A stretch of DNA of 64,000 nucleotides from Pseudomonas marginalis (lineage in GTDB: Bacteria; Pseudomonadota; Gammaproteobacteria; Pseudomonadales; Pseudomonadaceae). The notes under the pieces were generated by a model. It was not told the origin of the DNA and searched no databases. It was given only the letters and a program-made list of their open reading frames with translations. Location: positions 5,438,001 through 5,502,000 of the forward strand of contig NZ_JALJWV010000001.1 in the NCBI RefSeq assembly GCF_024169655.1. Reading direction: 5' to 3'. Both the position numbers and the translations under genes were made by a program. Of this stretch, positions 63,694-64,000 are shown in pieces. Position 1 is the first letter of the stretch, and each line of letters begins with the position of its first letter.

Positions 63694-64000
63694 ATGGCAA
63701 GTTTTTCCCACGCGGTGGGTGCATCGACCTACCGCTTCGACAGCCTCAAGGACGTGATGGCCAAGGCCAGCCCCGCCCGTTCAGGGGACTTCCTCGCGGG
63801 CGTCGCCGCACAGAACGATGGTGAGCGGGTCGCAGCGCAAATGGCCTTGGCGAATATCCCGCTGAAACACTTCCTGCAAGAGGCGCTGATTCCCTATGAA
63901 AGCGACGAAGTCACCCGGCTGATCATCGACACCCACGATAAACAGGCGTTTACCGCCGTCAGCCACCTGACCGTCGGCGGCCTGCGCGACTGGCTGCTCA
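63694..64000 (+). CDS. eutB: Ethanolamine ammonia-lyase large subunit (partial)
   Basis: The first 102 codons of a gene that runs off the right edge. ASFSHAVGASTYRFDSLKDVMAKASPARSGDFLAGVAAQNDGERVAAQMALANIPLKHFL is typical of the EutB N terminus. With EutC and cobalamin it splits ethanolamine into acetaldehyde and ammonia. CAGGAG precedes the ATG. Confidence 0.95.
   Translation, partial: MASFSHAVGASTYRFDSLKDVMAKASPARSGDFLAGVAAQNDGERVAAQMALANIPLKHFLQEALIPYESDEVTRLIIDTHDKQAFTAVSHLTVGGLRDWLL

Overview
The window is a stretch of a Pseudomonas chromosome, most likely of the P. fluorescens group. The evidence is the high GC content, the gene order (hrpB, amn, ladS, thiD, thiE, hemL, miaB, ybeZ, ybeY, corC, lnt, leuS, lptE, holA, lipA, lipB, dacA, rlpA, mltB, rodA, mrdA, rlmH, rsfS, nadD, proA, mpl, then the ethanolamine genes), which as I recall it follows the P. 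aeruginosa PAO1 order from about PA3961 to PA4024, and many REP/REPIN repeats of two fluorescens-type families. No rRNA, tRNA, CRISPR array, insertion sequence or prophage is visible. Almost all of the window is core chromosome.

Region by region. 1-11.3 kb holds mixed housekeeping genes: a DnaQ-like exonuclease, an NYN-domain protein, membrane proteins, an endo/exonuclease/phosphatase protein, the helicase HrpB, a lipoprotein, a cation efflux protein, an Lrp-type regulator and the pseudouridine synthase RluE. 11.3-21.3 kb holds AMP nucleosidase, an AidB-type acyl-CoA dehydrogenase, the LadS hybrid kinase, then thiD-thiE-hemL, a Sel1-repeat protein and a DUF1820 protein. 21.4-33 kb holds miaB, the ybeZ-ybeY-corC-lnt operon, a YdcF protein, leuS, lptE, holA and the ribosome-rescue gene arfA. 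33-47 kb is dominated by cell-wall genes: a lytic transglycosylase and LD-carboxypeptidase ldcA, then a long leftward cluster running proA-nadD-rsfS-rlmH-mrdA-rodA-mltB-rlpA-dacA-ybeD-lipB-lipA, with many overlapping start and stop codons. It combines the elongasome (PBP2, RodA), wall hydrolases, lipoate synthesis, NAD synthesis and ribosome silencing or modification. 47-57 kb holds a DNA glycosylase, a DedA-PAP2 fusion, an LrgA-LrgB-LON operon, a MaoC hydratase, a MORN-repeat C13 peptidase lipoprotein, an NAD(P)-binding protein and mpl-ubiX-yceK. 57-58.1 kb carries one accessory gene of unknown function. 58.3 kb to the end is the ethanolamine catabolic locus: a sigma-54 activator (EatR type) divergent from acetaldehyde dehydrogenase, ethanolamine permease and the start of eutB.

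The most interesting items are: the accessory gene at 57024-58088, which has a near-consensus HrpL box 40 bases upstream and an N terminus partly like a type III effector; a 12-bp hairpin inside the 3' end of arfA, which suggests the non-stop mRNA control known from E. coli arfA; a lipoprotein joining about a dozen MORN repeats to a legumain/caspase-like peptidase; a divergent receiver domain in LadS; a sigma-54 promoter with repeated upstream sites before the ethanolamine operon; and an orphan terminator in an otherwise empty 415-base gap, which points to an undescribed small RNA or leader attenuator.
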